Counted from the first letter of the stretch, positions 39,099 through 50,212 are shown. The stretch: DNA of 64,000 nucleotides from Gammaproteobacteria bacterium (GCA_021773645.1 JAJFJU010000010.1:1-64000), one strand, 5' to 3'. A program made the numbers and translations. Notes: generated by a model not told the origin, from the letters alone.

Positions 39099-40466
39099 TC
39101 AGCCAAGCAGCCGAGCGAGGTCATTGTAAAGGGCCAAGCTCATCAAGCCAATGATTACTGCGATGCCGAAGCGTTGCGCGAGCAGTTGGACCGCCTCCGT
39201 TGGGGGATGGCCGCTGCAAAGCTCGATGAAATAATACATTAGATGGCCGCCATCCAGGATTGGGATAGGCAGGAGGTTGAGGACCCCAAGGCTGACGCTG
39301 ACGATGGCCAGGAATTCGAGAAAGCGCGACAGGCCGGCTTCAGCGGAGTGCCCGGCGTATTGAGCGATGCTGATGGGTCCGCTGAGGTTCTCGCTGGAGA
39401 CCTCCAGGGTCAGCATCTTCCAGAACATACCCAGGGTCAGGGTGGTGAAATCCCAGGTTTTTTCCAGGCTGCGGGGAATTGCTTCGAGTAGGCCGTAGCG
39501 CTGGCTGACGTAATGTAGTGCACGCCAATCGTCGGGTACCTTGGCCGCGGCACCGATACGTCCGATGAGCCCCTCCCCATGTTTTATCGCCTTGGGATGG
39601 AGTGTGAGGGTGTGACTGAGCCCCTGGCGCTCAATATCGACGGAAAAATCCTGATCCGGCCGTGCACGAATGGCCGCAACCCATGTGCCCCAGTTGTCGA
39701 TGGCCTGATCAGCCGCCAGCACGATCCGATCCCCAGCTTGCAGGCCGGCCTTTGCCGCGGGACTACCGGCCTCGATTCGGCCAATTACCGCTGGAAGGCG
39801 AGGGCGCTGTGGAGTGATCCCCAGCTCATCGAAAAATCCACCACGGGCCAGGGCATCCAGGGAAATACCATCTAGTGGCAGCTCCAGAAATTGCTTCCGA
39901 TTGTCACTTTCTTGAACCGTAATCTTGACCCGTTGCTGCCCCATGGCGCTACCGATCAAGCGTTGAATGACTGCGTCCCAAGTGCGGGTTTCTCGATCGC
40001 CGACACGCAGGATTTGCTGTCCGCTACGAAAGCCGGCACTCATACCGATGCTCGTTGGCTCAACCTCGCCCACTACCGCCCGTAGTCCCTCTATGCCACT
40101 GACGTACATGACCCAGCAGGCGAAAATGGCAAATAGAAAATTGGCTAAGGGGCCGGCGGCGACCACCGCAGTGCGCACTGCCAGGGATTTTCGGTTGAAG
40201 GCTCTGTGGCGTTCCTCTTTGGCTACTGGTGCTTCGTTCTCATCGAGCATTTTCACGTAGCCGCCCAAGGGAATGAGGGCCAGCACGTACTCGGTGTCAT
40301 CACCCTTACGCTGGCCACGCCACAGGGGACGGCCAAAGCCGATGGAAAAACGCAGCACCTTGACGCCCAATTTGCGAGCAACCCAGAAATGGCCGAATTC
40401 GTGCACCGTGACGAGGATGCCGATGACCACGACAAAGGACAGTATGGGATAGAGAAAGCCCATCAT
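39099..40466 (-). CDS. rseP: intramembrane zinc protease RseP
   Basis: A site-2 protease that cleaves RseA to release sigmaE during envelope stress. 455 residues: the zinc site HEFGH is in LVTVHEFGHFWVARK, and two PDZ domains lie about 110-280. The third-ligand motif is NLLPIPILDGGHLMYY. Adjacent ATG codons lie at 40466 and 40463, and the first shares a base with the dxr stop. The 143-base gap before bamA shows no gene. Confidence 0.96.
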   Translation of the reverse strand: MMGFLYPILSFVVVIGILVTVHEFGHFWVARKLGVKVLRFSIGFGRPLWRGQRKGDDTEYVLALIPLGGYVKMLDENEAPVAKEERHRAFNRKSLAVRTAVVAAGPLANFLFAIFACWVMYVSGIEGLRAVVGEVEPTSIGMSAGFRSGQQILRVGDRETRTWDAVIQRLIGSAMGQQRVKITVQESDNRKQFLELPLDGISLDALARGGFFDELGITPQRPRLPAVIGRIEAGSPAAKAGLQAGDRIVLAADQAIDNWGTWVAAIRARPDQDFSVDIERQGLSHTLTLHPKAIKHGEGLIGRIGAAAKVPDDWRALHYVSQRYGLLEAIPRSLEKTWDFTTLTLGMFWKMLTLEVSSENLSGPISIAQYAGHSAEAGLSRFLEFLAIVSVSLGVLNLLPIPILDGGHLMYYFIELCSGHPPTEAVQLLAQRFGIAVIIGLMSLALYNDLARLLG

Positions 40467-41644
40467 CAGGATAGCGCTGCAATATAGGCGGTGGCGGTGA
40501 TGCGGGCGGCGTGGTCGGCGGCGAGCACGGTGTCGATATCGTGTACGGGAGCCACGCTGTGGGCTTCAAGGGTATGTTCAATAACTCGCGGAATATCGGT
40601 GAAAGGTAGTTTTTCCTTGAGGAATGCTGCTACTGCAATCTCATTGGCGGCATTGAGATGAACACTGGCTGTACCACCCGCTTGTGCCGCTTCAAAGCCG
40701 AGGCGCAAACAGGGGAAGCGTCCGGTGTCCGGTGCTTCGAAGCTAAGCTTTGCAATTTCCACCAAATCCAGCGCAGCCACTCCCGCTTCAATCCGCTCCG
40801 GCCAGGCCATGGCGTGGGCAATGGGGGTGCGCATATCCGGATTTCCCAGCTGTGCGAGCACCGAGCCGTCGCAGTATTCCACCATGGAGTGGATGACGCT
40901 CTGCGGGTGGATCAACACCTCGATGCGCTCCGGTCCGGTGGCAAATAGCCAGCAGGCCTCAATGAGCTCCAGCCCTTTATTCATCATGGTGGCCGAATCC
41001 ACTGAGATTTTTCGCCCCATCTTCCAATTGGGGTGGGCGCAGGCCTCCGATGGTAAAATTTTGTCGAAGCTATCCAGTGGGCGGGTGCGAAAGGGACCGC
41101 CAGAGCCGGTGAGCAGGATGCGCCGCACCCCAACCTGATCCAAGCCGTCAGCGTGGTGTGGGGGCATGGCCTGGAAGATGGCATTGTGTTCGCTATCAAT
41201 GGGCAGTAGTTGGCCACCATGTTCACTAATGGCGTCAATCAGCAATTGCCCCGACATTACTAGCGCTTCCTTGTTGGCAAGCAGCACCCGTTTTCCTGCC
41301 CGTGCCGCTGCCAGGGTGGGTAGTAATCCTGCGGCACCTACGATGGCGGCCATAACGTAGCCCACCTGTGGCAGGGCAGCCACTTGCTGCAGCCCTTCGA
41401 TACCCGTCAGGACGGTGGTGGGTAGCCCGGCGTGCTTGAGGCGTTGTTGCAGGCGTTCTGTCGCATCGGCATCCACCATCACGGCAAATTCGGGTCGCCA
41501 CTTGATGCACTGCTCCGCCAGTCTTTTATCGCTGCTATTAGCCGTCAGAGCCACCACTCGAAAATGCTCAGGATTACGCGCGATGACATCCAGGGTGCTG
41601 AGACCAATGCTGCCGGTGGAGCCGAGTATGGTTACGCCGATCAC
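40466..41644 (-). CDS. dxr: 1-deoxy-D-xylulose 5-phosphate reductoisomerase
   Basis: The committed step of the MEP isoprenoid pathway, NADPH-dependent. 392 residues: a Rossmann start [31 protein letters not shown], the metal/substrate site [11 protein letters not shown], and [10 protein letters not shown] and [18 protein letters not shown]. Isoprenoid precursors feed UppS two genes away. Confidence 0.97.
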   Translation of the reverse strand: MIGVTILGSTGSIGLSTLDVIARNPEHFRVVALTANSSDKRLAEQCIKWRPEFAVMVDADATERLQQRLKHAGLPTTVLTGIEGLQQVAALPQVGYVMAAIVGAAGLLPTLAAARAGKRVLLANKEALVMSGQLLIDAISEHGGQLLPIDSEHNAIFQAMPPHHADGLDQVGVRRILLTGSGGPFRTRPLDSFDKILPSEACAHPNWKMGRKISVDSATMMNKGLELIEACWLFATGPERIEVLIHPQSVIHSMVEYCDGSVLAQLGNPDMRTPIAHAMAWPERIEAGVAALDLVEIAKLSFEAPDTGRFPCLRLGFEAAQAGGTASVHLNAANEIAVAAFLKEKLPFTDIPRVIEHTLEAHSVAPVHDIDTVLAADHAARITATAYIAALS

Positions 41645-42466
41645 TTATAAATCCGTAATGTAGAGTCCAAGCACGAAAAAGGGGGCCGCCGCGGTGAGGC
41701 TATCGATGCGATCCAGTATGCCGCCATGGCCGGGCAGCAGATTACCGCTGTCTTTCAATCCGGCACGACGCTTGAACAGGCTTTCTACCAGATCGCCAAT
41801 GATGGATACCACGGTGGTTAGTAGACAAAGGGTGAGTAGTAAAAGTGCCGCATGTGGTTCTATATCCAGATATAGCGCTGCTAGGGACGCCAGTGCGGCG
41901 GTGGCCACCAAGGCCCCTGCTACGCCCTCCCAGGTCTTCCCCGGGCTGATGCGCGAGGCCAGGCGTCGGTTTCCCCAGCGCCGGCCGGCAAAATAGGCCC
42001 CGGAATCCGCGCTCCAGATGAGCAGTAGCAATAACACCATATACAGGCGTCCGTTTTCGCTCAGGGTGTGCAGGTGTACCAGTCCGGCCCAGGCGGGTAC
42101 CAGGACGAGCAGGCCCGCCAGCGGTAGCGGCAGCAACAGGCGCGGTTTGCTGTCGGCGGGGGCCAGTTGCTGGCGGATAAGCCAACGGAAGGCAAGGAGC
42201 CACCAGCCTAGCGCGAGCATGCATAGTGATAAGGAGAGGGTGTTATTCAGATAGATGAAGGCCAGCGCGCCGGCCACTATAGCGGTGTAAGCGGCTCGTG
42301 CTGCGAGATGTTGCCAGCCCATGAGGGCACTCCATTCCCAGGCCGCTAGCAGTACAAAAATGGCGAGGGTGAGGGCCAGCCATTGAGTGGGCAAGTAGAG
42401 CACCCCGGCAAGCAGTAACGGGGCCAGGATAGCGGCAGTGATAAGACGCGCGCCGAGACTGCTCAT
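41645..42466 (-). CDS. cdsA: phosphatidate cytidylyltransferase
   Basis: Makes CDP-diacylglycerol for phospholipid synthesis. 273 residues, about eight membrane helices, with the C-terminal signature SIIGDLVESLFKRRAGLKDS and LLPGHGGILDRIDSL. It lies directly after uppS and before dxr. Confidence 0.96.
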   Translation of the reverse strand: MSSLGARLITAAILAPLLLAGVLYLPTQWLALTLAIFVLLAAWEWSALMGWQHLAARAAYTAIVAGALAFIYLNNTLSLSLCMLALGWWLLAFRWLIRQQLAPADSKPRLLLPLPLAGLLVLVPAWAGLVHLHTLSENGRLYMVLLLLLIWSADSGAYFAGRRWGNRRLASRISPGKTWEGVAGALVATAALASLAALYLDIEPHAALLLLTLCLLTTVVSIIGDLVESLFKRRAGLKDSGNLLPGHGGILDRIDSLTAAAPFFVLGLYITDL

Positions 42467-42472
42467 GCCTTG

Positions 42473-43234
42473 TTACTCATCCTGTAAGTTTGAGAGTTGT
42501 TCACTGGTACGGCCAAAGCGGCGTTCACGGGCACCATAGGAAGCGAGGGCCTGCTCGAGGGCTGTTTGGTCAAAGTCGGGCCACAGGGTATCGGTGAAAT
42601 AGAATTCTGTGTAGGCCAATTGCCACAGCAGATAGTTGCTGACGCGTTTTTCCCCGCCAGTGCGGATAAACAGATCGGGTTCCGGCAGATCGTTCAAGCA
42701 CAGCTGTGCTTGCAGCAGCTCCGGGGTGATGGTGTCCGGATCAAGGTCGCCCTGACTAGCCTGTATTGCCAATGCGCGGGCTGCCTGGCAGATGTCCCAG
42801 CGGCCCCCATAATTGGCGGCAATCACCAATTCAAGGCCAGTGTTGTCTCGAGTACAGGCCTCCGCATCGTCGATCATGGTCTTGAGCTTGGCGCTAAAGA
42901 GGCTACGGTCACCGATGATGCGCAGGCGCACATTGTATTTATTAAGTTTTTTTAGTTGCTGCTCTAGGGCGGTGATAAACAAACCCATGAGCAGGCTCAC
43001 TTCCTTTTCAGGACGCCGCCAATTCTCGCTGCTAAAGGCAAACAGGGTAAGGGCTGAAATGCCCTTCTCGCCGCATAGCCGCACCAGTTTCTTGACCGTG
43101 TCGACACCAGCCTTGTGACCAGCAAAGCGGGGTAGGTGGCGTTGCCGCGCCCAGCGGCCATTACCATCCATGATGATAGCGACATGCTTGGGGAGCTCGG
43201 AGGCTTCAGGCGGCGCCGTAGGGGAGGGGCTCAT
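42473..43234 (-). CDS. uppS: undecaprenyl diphosphate synthase
   Basis: Builds the C55 lipid carrier for peptidoglycan and O-antigen. 253 residues of the cis-prenyltransferase fold. The diphosphate site is AIIMDGNGRWARQRHLPRF, with GHKAGVDTVKKLVRLC and the C-terminal PEPDLFIRTGGEKRVSNYLL. The N-terminus is a little Pro-rich. Confidence 0.97.
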   Translation of the reverse strand: MSPSPTAPPEASELPKHVAIIMDGNGRWARQRHLPRFAGHKAGVDTVKKLVRLCGEKGISALTLFAFSSENWRRPEKEVSLLMGLFITALEQQLKKLNKYNVRLRIIGDRSLFSAKLKTMIDDAEACTRDNTGLELVIAANYGGRWDICQAARALAIQASQGDLDPDTITPELLQAQLCLNDLPEPDLFIRTGGEKRVSNYLLWQLAYTEFYFTDTLWPDFDQTALEQALASYGARERRFGRTSEQLSNLQDE

Positions 43235-43268
43235 TGGATGCAGAAAGTTAATTAAAGGATGAGAGGCC

Positions 43269-43826
43269 TTAAACCTCCATCAATTCGGTTTCTTTGTCCT
43301 TGAGCATTTGTTCCACCTCGGCAACATGTTTGTCCGTAAGTTGCTGCATATGCTGCTCTCCCTGGCGTTCATCATCCTGGGTGATTTCCTTTTCTTTCAG
43401 CAATTCCTTAAGGGTGTGGTTGGCATCCCGGCGAATATTGCGGATGGCTACCCGTGCCCCTTCGGCTTCCTGACGTACTATCCGGGTCATGTCACGTCGG
43501 CGCTCTTCGGTTAGTGCCGGCAGCGGTACGCGCATCACCGTGCCAGAGGTCACTGGGTTGAGGCCAAGGTCCGAGTCGCGGATGGCCTTTTCCACCACCT
43601 GCATCATGGGTTTTTCCCAAGGCGCCACGGTGAGTGTGCGGGCATCGCCTACGGCAACATTTGCTACTTGGCTAAGGGGTACATCACTGCCGTAATAGGG
43701 CACTACGATATGATCCAGCAGGCTGGTGTGAGCACGCCCGGTGCGTAGTTTGGTCAAGCCAGTTTGCAATGCCTTGATGCTCTTGCCCATGCGCTGGGCC
43801 GCGTCGGTTTTGATATCTTCCAGCAT
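43269..43826 (-). CDS. frr: ribosome recycling factor
   Basis: Splits post-termination ribosomes together with EF-G. 185 residues, the standard length, with [33 protein letters not shown] and the C-terminal helix [19 protein letters not shown]. It lies between pyrH and uppS. Confidence 0.97.
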   Translation of the reverse strand: MLEDIKTDAAQRMGKSIKALQTGLTKLRTGRAHTSLLDHIVVPYYGSDVPLSQVANVAVGDARTLTVAPWEKPMMQVVEKAIRDSDLGLNPVTSGTVMRVPLPALTEERRRDMTRIVRQEAEGARVAIRNIRRDANHTLKELLKEKEITQDDERQGEQHMQQLTDKHVAEVEQMLKDKETELMEV

Positions 43827-43842
43827 GTCTTAGGGCCTTTCC

Positions 43843-44574
43843 TTATTTGTTGTCGTCGATCAGGGTGCCTACTGCTTCGCCGCGTACTGCGGCTAGTAGT
43901 ACCCCGGACTGATTCATGTCGAGCACCCGTAGGCGCATGTGGTGATCGCGACAGAGGACGATTGCCGTTGCGTCCATGACTGCAAGTCGCTCGGCCAGCA
44001 CTCGGTCGTAATCGAGATGGGTGTAGCGCGTGGCACTCGTATCAAGCATGGGGTCAGCGCTATACACGCCGTCTACCTTGGTGGCCTTGATCATGAGATC
44101 TGCATTGATCTCAATAGCGCGCAGGCTGGCAGCAGAATCTGTGGTGAACAGGGGATTGCCCGTGCCAGCGGCGAAAATGGCCACACGATTATGTTGTAGA
44201 TGGCGAATGGCGCTCCGCTGCTGGTACTCCTCGCAGACGGCATTGATAGCTAGCGCTGACATCAGCCGGGTGGCGAGGCCGTGACGCTCCAGAGTGTCCT
44301 GCAATGCCAGGCTGTTGATGACCGTGGCTAGCATGCCGATATGATCACCGGTGACCCTGGCGATGCCTGATTCCGCCAGGCTGGCTCCCCGCGAGATGTT
44401 GCCGGCACCGATGACGATACCGAGTTGTACCCCAGCGGCCACTAGGTCCTTAATCTCGCCAGCGAGTCGCTCTAGCACCGCCGGGTCAATACCGTAATCC
44501 CCCGACCCCATGAGTGCCTCGCCGCTCAGCTTGAGCAGAACGCGCTGATATTTGAGCTCGGGGGTCGTCGGCAT
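43843..44574 (-). CDS. pyrH: UMP kinase
   Basis: Phosphorylates UMP to UDP as a hexamer. 243 residues of the amino-acid-kinase fold: [48 protein letters not shown] and [14 protein letters not shown]-like [19 protein letters not shown]. It lies nine bases after tsf. Confidence 0.97.
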   Translation of the reverse strand: MPTTPELKYQRVLLKLSGEALMGSGDYGIDPAVLERLAGEIKDLVAAGVQLGIVIGAGNISRGASLAESGIARVTGDHIGMLATVINSLALQDTLERHGLATRLMSALAINAVCEEYQQRSAIRHLQHNRVAIFAAGTGNPLFTTDSAASLRAIEINADLMIKATKVDGVYSADPMLDTSATRYTHLDYDRVLAERLAVMDATAIVLCRDHHMRLRVLDMNQSGVLLAAVRGEAVGTLIDDNK

Positions 44575-44583
44575 GGCTAAGCG

Positions 44584-45465
44584 CTAGCTGCCCTGTACCT
44601 GGGCCTGGACCTCTTCGGCAAAGTTCTCGGAGCGTTTTTCCATACCCTCACCCACTTCGTAGCGAACAAAGCGTCGCACCGTGCAGTCGTGCTGTTTGAG
44701 GTATTTCTCCACGGAAAGATCCGGCTCTTTTACAAAGGCCTGGCCAAGCAGGGTGATGTCGGCGAAATATTTCCGCATTCGTCCGGCTACCATCTTCTCG
44801 ATGATCGCCTCGGGCTTGCCGCTGTCCGCAGCCTGACCGACCAGAATGGCCTTTTCACGCGCTACGTCATCGGCGGGTACTTCAGATTCGGAAACACATA
44901 CCGGGTTGCTGGCGGCCACATGCATGGCGATATCACGGGCAATATCTGCATTGCCGCCATCGAGCTCCACCAGCACGCCAATACGGCCACCGTGCAGGTA
45001 GCTGCCCAGGGAGCCATCGCTAGTCTCCAGCGTGGCGAAGCGGCGTACGGAGATATTCTCACCAATCTTTGCCACCAGTTCCCGGCGTCGTTCTTCTACC
45101 GTGGGGCCATCGGCATCGTCCATGGAAATCTCTGCCAGGGCAGCGACATCAGCTGGGGACTGTGCCAACACACGATTCGTTACCGTTTGCAGGAAATCCT
45201 GAAACTCTTGCTCTTTAGCCACGAAATCGGTTTCGCAGTTAACCTCGGCGATGGCTGCCTTGTTGCCCTCTATGGCAAAGGCCACCAGGCCTTCCGCGGC
45301 AATGCGGCTGGCTTTCTTGTCTGCCTTGGCCTGGCCATCCCGGCGCATGGCGTCCAGCGCCTGCTCGACATTACCCTCGGATGCTACCAAGGCTTTTTTG
45401 CATTCCATCATGCCGGCGCCGGTGCGCCCGCGTAATTCTTTAACTAATGCTGCACTGATCTGCAT
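44584..45465 (-). CDS. tsf: elongation factor Ts
   Basis: The nucleotide-exchange factor for EF-Tu. From the ATG at 45465 it has 293 residues: ISAALVKELRGRTGAGMMEC, then KKALVASEGNVEQA and NCETDFVAKEQEF, all family signatures. The open frame extends 94 codons further upstream, but that part is Arg/Pro-rich, overlaps the rpsB 3' end in another frame and is not protein-like. Confidence 0.97.
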   Translation of the reverse strand: MQISAALVKELRGRTGAGMMECKKALVASEGNVEQALDAMRRDGQAKADKKASRIAAEGLVAFAIEGNKAAIAEVNCETDFVAKEQEFQDFLQTVTNRVLAQSPADVAALAEISMDDADGPTVEERRRELVAKIGENISVRRFATLETSDGSLGSYLHGGRIGVLVELDGGNADIARDIAMHVAASNPVCVSESEVPADDVAREKAILVGQAADSGKPEAIIEKMVAGRMRKYFADITLLGQAFVKEPDLSVEKYLKQHDCTVRRFVRYEVGEGMEKRSENFAEEVQAQVQGS

Positions 45466-45487
45466 GTTCCTAACCACCTGACTGAAC

Positions 45488-45544
45488 GCCGCCGTCAGGT
45501 GACGGCGGCATATTGTTTTTGAAGCCCGGGAGTCGCTCCCGGGC
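45488..45544 (-). terminator. two hairpins between rpsB and tsf (attenuator-like)
   Basis: Two perfect 9-base-arm hairpins lie in the 100-base gap: GCCCGGGAG/CTCCCGGGC (45524-45544) and GCCGCCGTC/GACGGCGGC (45488-45509). Neither is followed by a full U-tract on the minus strand; the first is followed by TTCAAAAAC. They could set the rpsB:tsf expression ratio by partial termination or processing, as known for the E. coli operon. Confidence 0.5.
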
Positions 45545-45565
45545 GATTGCTGGCCTGATCTCTGC

Positions 45566-46414
45566 TCAGGACTCCGGGGTGCTAGCCTCGGTCTCAGCAG
45601 CGGGTGCTTCTGCTGTCGGAGCGGCCTCACTTTCCTCGGCCGCGGCCGGAGCTGCGCTTTCCTCAGTTGTGGCCTTGGCACTTTTCTCTGCTGAGGCCTC
45701 GGCGATCTTCTCCATCGCGGCGGCTCCCTCACTGACCGTGCGGGCATCGAGGATACCGTCGGCTACACCCTTAACGTAGAGCTGGATGGCACCGATAGAG
45801 TCATCATTACCGGGAATGATGTAATCCACACCTTCCGGGCTGTTGTTGCTATCCACTACGCCAACCACCGGGATGCCCAGCTTTACGGCCTCCTGAACGG
45901 CAATGTCTTCGTGTCCCACATCGACAATGAAGAGAACATCGGGTAGGCCATTCATGTTCTTGATGCCACCAAGGCTGCGCTCGAGCTTTTCCATCTCCCG
46001 TTTGCGCGACAAGGTTTCTTTCTTGCTGAGATTATCGAAACCGCCTTCGGCTTCCATTTTCTCCAGCTCCAACAGGCGTTTGACCCGCCCGGAGACGGTC
46101 TTGAAGTTGGTCAGCATACCGCCGAGCCAGCGTCGATCTACATAGGGCATGCCACAGCGAGCAGCTTCCTCACGCACGGCCTGCTGGGCTGCGCGCTTGG
46201 TGCCAACAAACAGAATGACGCCGCGATTGGCGGCCATGCGGCCAAGAAAATCTACCGCGTCACGGTATAGGGGAAGGCTTTTTTCGAGATCGATGATGTG
46301 GATTTTTTTCCGCTCACCGAAGATGTAGGGGGCCATGCGTGGGTCCCAGTAACGGGTGCGGTGTCCGAAGTGAACGCCGACTTCGAGCATGTCACGCATT
46401 GAAACGTCTGCCAT
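45566..46414 (-). CDS. rpsB: 30S ribosomal protein S2
   Basis: A late-binding 30S protein that bridges to S1. The first 230 or so residues are canonical ([20 protein letters not shown], then VLFVGTK-type [18 protein letters not shown] and [17 protein letters not shown]). The 282-residue chain then ends in an Ala/Glu-rich acidic tail (about 235-282), longer than in E. coli. GGAG lies before the ATG (ATTGGAGTTACAAA). Confidence 0.97.
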   Translation of the reverse strand: MADVSMRDMLEVGVHFGHRTRYWDPRMAPYIFGERKKIHIIDLEKSLPLYRDAVDFLGRMAANRGVILFVGTKRAAQQAVREEAARCGMPYVDRRWLGGMLTNFKTVSGRVKRLLELEKMEAEGGFDNLSKKETLSRKREMEKLERSLGGIKNMNGLPDVLFIVDVGHEDIAVQEAVKLGIPVVGVVDSNNSPEGVDYIIPGNDDSIGAIQLYVKGVADGILDARTVSEGAAAMEKIAEASAEKSAKATTEESAAPAAAEESEAAPTAEAPAAETEASTPES

Positions 46415-46573
46415 TTTGTAACTCCAATTGTGTGGGTTTGGCCTCCACGCACCCCAGAACTCAACCCGCGCTGCATTAGCGCGAGCACCCGGAACCCTGT
46501 GACGGTGCGTGTGCGGATTTTAGGAGCCTACAGGGCCCCAGCTATATTCCCCGATTAAGTTGCCTTTCGGGGG
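46415..46573 (-). promoter_or_regulatory. rpsB 5' leader, candidate S2 autoregulatory region
   Basis: The transcribed leader would be about 159 bases, similar to the known S2-regulated rpsB leaders of Gammaproteobacteria. It contains self-complementary GTGTGGGTTTGG/CCAAACCCACAC-like sequence close to the Shine-Dalgarno site and a GCGCTAATGCAGCGC hairpin. S2 feedback is inferred from family knowledge. Folding was not computed. Confidence 0.45.
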
Positions 46574-46579
46574 CGCGAC

Positions 46580-46608
46580 TTTATAACATAGGCGGCCCGA
46601 CACGACAA
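46580..46608 (-). promoter_or_regulatory. promoter of the rpsB-tsf operon
   Basis: On the minus strand TTGTCG (46603-46608) and TATAAA (46580-46585) are separated by 17 bases, and a GC-rich GTCGCGC follows. Initiation would be near 46573. The rest of the 46609-46733 gap serves divergent map and holds no gene. Confidence 0.6.
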
Positions 46609-46733
46609 TCAACACAGCGCGGAAGGCAAAGGGGGCTCGTCCCGGCCCTCAGTGGCTCATCCGCTTGTTGGTGCGTTTTGTTTGCCACCGTATATCAAGG
46701 TGCCTGCTAAAGGCGCATTCAGGACCAGCCTAA

Positions 46734-47516
46734 ATGGATATGAAAAATTCGCTTATCTCGATTAAGACCGCAGCCGAAATTGAGAAGATGCGTGTTGCCG
46801 GCGCATTGGCAGCGGACGTGTTGCGTATGATAGAGCCCCATGTGGTTCCCGGCATCACCACCGGAGAGTTGGACCGCCTGTGCCACGAATATATGGTCGA
46901 TGTGCAGCAGGTCATTCCGGCACCGCTGAATTATCACGGTTTTCCCAAGTCCATCTGCACCTCGGTGAATCATCAGGTTTGTCATGGCATCCCCGGTGAA
47001 AAGCGCCTCAAGAAGGGCGATATCGTGAATATTGATATCACCGTGATTAAGGACGGCTTTCATGGTGATACCAGTCGTATGTTTGCTGTGGGTGAGGCCT
47101 CGGTGCGCGCTCGCCGCCTGATGCGTATCAGTGAGGACTGCATGTGGAAGGGGATCAATATGGTGCGCCCGGGTATACAGCTGGGTGATATTGGTCATGC
47201 TATTCAGGTGCTGGCTGAGGGTGAGGGTTATTCGGTCGTGCGGGAATACTGTGGCCACGGCATCGGCCGCGAGTTCCACGAAAACCCTCAGGTGCTGCAC
47301 TATGGCAAGCCGGGCACCGGCGAGACTTTGGCGGCGGGTATGATTTTCACCATTGAGCCTATGATCAATGCGGGAAAACGCAACGTGAAGGTGCTGTCCG
47401 ATGACTGGACCGTGGTGACCCGTGATCGCTCTCTCTCGGCGCAATGGGAACACACCATATTGGTGACTGACATAGGCTTCGAGGTGCTGACTCGCTTGTC
47501 CGATGCCGAAGGCTGA
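46734..47516 (+). CDS. map: methionine aminopeptidase type I
   Basis: Removes the initiator Met from nascent proteins. 260 residues with the pita-bread metalloenzyme ligands: VNIDITVIKDGFHGDTSRMF (Asp pair), YCGHGIGREFHENPQ (His) and FTIEPMIN (Glu), plus the closing Glu in WEHTILVTDIGFEV. It is divergent from rpsB, as in many Gammaproteobacteria, and overlaps or abuts glnD. Confidence 0.97.
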   Translation: MDMKNSLISIKTAAEIEKMRVAGALAADVLRMIEPHVVPGITTGELDRLCHEYMVDVQQVIPAPLNYHGFPKSICTSVNHQVCHGIPGEKRLKKGDIVNIDITVIKDGFHGDTSRMFAVGEASVRARRLMRISEDCMWKGINMVRPGIQLGDIGHAIQVLAEGEGYSVVREYCGHGIGREFHENPQVLHYGKPGTGETLAAGMIFTIEPMINAGKRNVKVLSDDWTVVTRDRSLSAQWEHTILVTDIGFEVLTRLSDAEG

Positions 47517-50190
47517 GGTGATGACGGGAGAGCCGGTGCAACACACGGCTGCGGAAAATGTCTGTGATGACCTGGATTTTGCCTGTCTGCTGACAGCGGA
47601 TGATGCCCCGGCACGAATACGTGCCGCCCTACTGATGGCGGAACAAGCGCGTGGGTCGCGTTTCTGGGCCGACATATCCGCTCATCGGTTGGTGGGCGAA
47701 CGGGCAGTACTGGTGGATCGGCTACTCATCAGCCTGTGGGCGCATTTCGAACTATCCGGGGAAGGCCATATCGCCCTCGTCGCGGTGGGTGGTTACGGTC
47801 GCAAGGAACTCCACCCCGGTTCTGATATTGACCTCATGGTACTGCTCACCGAGGCGCCGGGAGCCCAGCAGGGTGAAAAGATTCAGCAGTTTTTGACCTT
47901 TCTCTGGGATGTGGGTCTGGAGCCCGGCCACAGCGTGCGCACGGTGGCCGATTGTGTGCAAGAGGCGACCGGCGATATCACCGTAGCAACTAGCCTTATG
48001 GAATCTCGCTTGCTCACGGGACCGGCGGGACTGTTTCACGAGATGCGCCATTGCACTGGCCGCAACGCCATATGGGACAGCGCGGCATTTTTTTCCGCCA
48101 AGTCCGAGGAGCAAGTGGCACGTCACCACAAGTTCCACGATACCGCCTATAACCTGGAGCCGAATATTAAAGAAGGTCCGGGCGGCCTGCGCGATATTCA
48201 AATGATTGGCTGGGTGGTGAAGCGTCATTTTTACGCTGATAGCTATAGAGAATTACTGAGTCGAGGTTTTCTCACTGAGCCCGAGTACGACAGCTTGGTG
48301 GCGGGACAGAATTTTCTCTGGCGTATCCGTTATGCGCTGCATCTGGTGGCCGGGCGGCGGGAGGATCGGCTGCTGTTTGATTACCAGCGCGAACTGGCTA
48401 CACGCTTGGGCTACCGTGATCAACCCGAGGGGCTCGCGGTAGAACAACTCATGCAGGATTATTTCCGCACTGTGCGCGAATTACGCTGCCTTAACGAGGT
48501 GTTACTGGCACTATTTCGCGAGTTCTTTCTGCATGGCAGCGATGATGCGGAAGTGATCCCCATCAATAAGCGTTTCCAGGTGAGGAACGGATTGCTTGAA
48601 GTCGTCGATGATGCGGTGTTTCGCCGCCGTCCTCTGGCCTTGTTGGAGATGTTTCTGGTGCTGCAAAGCCACCCCGGCATGAAGGGTGTGCACCCCGAGA
48701 CCATTCGTCTGGTACGCGACCATTGTTACCTCATCGACGATAACTTCCGCGATGACCCCAAGGCCCATGCGCTGTTTCTGCGTATCGTGCGCCAGAAACG
48801 CGGAGTGGCTCATGGTTTTCGCCGTATGCACCGTTATGGCGTGCTTTCTGCCTATCTGCCCATATTCGCTCGTATCGTTGGTCAGATGCAGTACGACTTA
48901 TTTCATGCTTATACCGTGGATGATCACACCCTTAGAGTGGTGCGTAATCTGCGCGAATTATCCCAGGCCCACCGTTATCTTGAATTTCCGCACTGCATGG
49001 AGGTCTTCAAACGCCTTCCACGACCGGAACTGCTCTATCTCGCGGGACTGCTGCATGATATAGCCAAGGGGCGTCGTGGCGGGCAGCATGCGCAACAGGG
49101 GGCGGTCGAGGCGCTGCGTTTTGGTGAGCACCATGGTTTGGCTAGTGAAGATAGTGAGTTGATCAGCTGGTTAGTGCGCCATCATTTATTGATGTCCATG
49201 ACCGCACAGAAGCAGGATATTGGCGATCCTAAGGTGGTACGGCGATTCAGTATGCAGATGGGCAGTCGCAACCGTTTGGATCACCTTTATTTACTTACCG
49301 TTGCCGACATTCGTGCCACCAACCCGGAGCTCTGGAATGGTTGGAAGGAAACGTTGCTGAAGGATCTTTATGAGGCCGCGGCAGAGCAGCTTGAGTGTGG
49401 TACTAAAGTTATTCCAAAACCCACGGCTTTAGTCGCGTCGGCGCGGCGGCGAGCACGGGAATTGCTGCTGCAAGAGGGGGGTGACGAGACCGCTATTGAG
49501 GGGCTTTGGAGCAGCCTGGGAAATGACTATTTCTTGCGCACGGTGCCGGAAGATATCGTCTGGCAGACGCTGGCGATTCTGCAGCACGACGAAGCCGAGC
49601 CACGGCTGGTACTGCTGCGCGAAATTAGCGGGGGAACGGAGGTTTTTGTTTACACCCGTGACCAGGATTATTTATTTGCTGCGACTACCGCGCTGTTCAA
49701 TGGTCTGGGGCTGAATGTGTTGGTGGCTAATGTACATACCACCCCCACGGGCATGAGCGTGGACACGTATATCGTGCTTGAGGCGGCCTCGGGCGCGCCG
49801 GTAACCGACGCCCACCGCCGCTCACGGGTCTGGGGGCGGCTACGTCAGGCCCTGTTGCATCCACAGGAAGTGGCCTGTACCGAAATGCGCATGCCCCAGC
49901 GCCGTTACCGACATTTTTTGATTCCCACCAGGGTCGATTTCTTTTCTGAGGAGGCGCTGCTGGCAACCCGCATGGAAGTCGTGAGTGCGGACCGGCCAGG
50001 GCTACTTTCGCGCATTGGCCGGGTGTTGGTGGAAAACCGGGTGCACCTGACCACGGCGCGTATCGCCACCTTGGGAGAGCGTGCCGAGGATTATTTTCTG
50101 CTGAAGGACGACGCAGGACAGCCTTTAGACGAAACGGCACAGGCCGGCCTGCGAGCATGTCTGGTGGCTGAGCTAGATACCCCAGCCTAA
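47503..50190 (+). CDS. glnD: bifunctional PII uridylyltransferase/uridylyl-removing enzyme
   Basis: The glutamine sensor that adds or removes UMP on PII proteins. 895 residues: a nucleotidyltransferase domain with [18 protein letters not shown] (about 88-110), an HD hydrolase domain with [20 protein letters not shown], and two C-terminal ACT domains (about 710-785 and 820-890). The ATG at 47503 overlaps map by 14 bases. The ATG at 47521 is an equally possible start. GlnK at 13395-13733 is a likely substrate. Confidence 0.95.
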   Translation: MPKAEVMTGEPVQHTAAENVCDDLDFACLLTADDAPARIRAALLMAEQARGSRFWADISAHRLVGERAVLVDRLLISLWAHFELSGEGHIALVAVGGYGRKELHPGSDIDLMVLLTEAPGAQQGEKIQQFLTFLWDVGLEPGHSVRTVADCVQEATGDITVATSLMESRLLTGPAGLFHEMRHCTGRNAIWDSAAFFSAKSEEQVARHHKFHDTAYNLEPNIKEGPGGLRDIQMIGWVVKRHFYADSYRELLSRGFLTEPEYDSLVAGQNFLWRIRYALHLVAGRREDRLLFDYQRELATRLGYRDQPEGLAVEQLMQDYFRTVRELRCLNEVLLALFREFFLHGSDDAEVIPINKRFQVRNGLLEVVDDAVFRRRPLALLEMFLVLQSHPGMKGVHPETIRLVRDHCYLIDDNFRDDPKAHALFLRIVRQKRGVAHGFRRMHRYGVLSAYLPIFARIVGQMQYDLFHAYTVDDHTLRVVRNLRELSQAHRYLEFPHCMEVFKRLPRPELLYLAGLLHDIAKGRRGGQHAQQGAVEALRFGEHHGLASEDSELISWLVRHHLLMSMTAQKQDIGDPKVVRRFSMQMGSRNRLDHLYLLTVADIRATNPELWNGWKETLLKDLYEAAAEQLECGTKVIPKPTALVASARRRARELLLQEGGDETAIEGLWSSLGNDYFLRTVPEDIVWQTLAILQHDEAEPRLVLLREISGGTEVFVYTRDQDYLFAATTALFNGLGLNVLVANVHTTPTGMSVDTYIVLEAASGAPVTDAHRRSRVWGRLRQALLHPQEVACTEMRMPQRRYRHFLIPTRVDFFSEEALLATRMEVVSADRPGLLSRIGRVLVENRVHLTTARIATLGERAEDYFLLKDDAGQPLDETAQAGLRACLVAELDTPA

Positions 50191-50212
50191 GCCCGAGCAA
50201 CTTCTAATGGCG

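Noticed and set aside
45466-45747. Arg/Pro-rich extension of the tsf frame
   Set aside because: It is the antisense-like frame of the rpsB Ala/Glu tail plus the intergenic hairpins. EF-Ts starts at MQISAALVKELRG.
46719-47675. 318-codon minus-strand frame opposite map and glnD
   Set aside because: It covers two well-recognised genes on the other strand and has no family signature.
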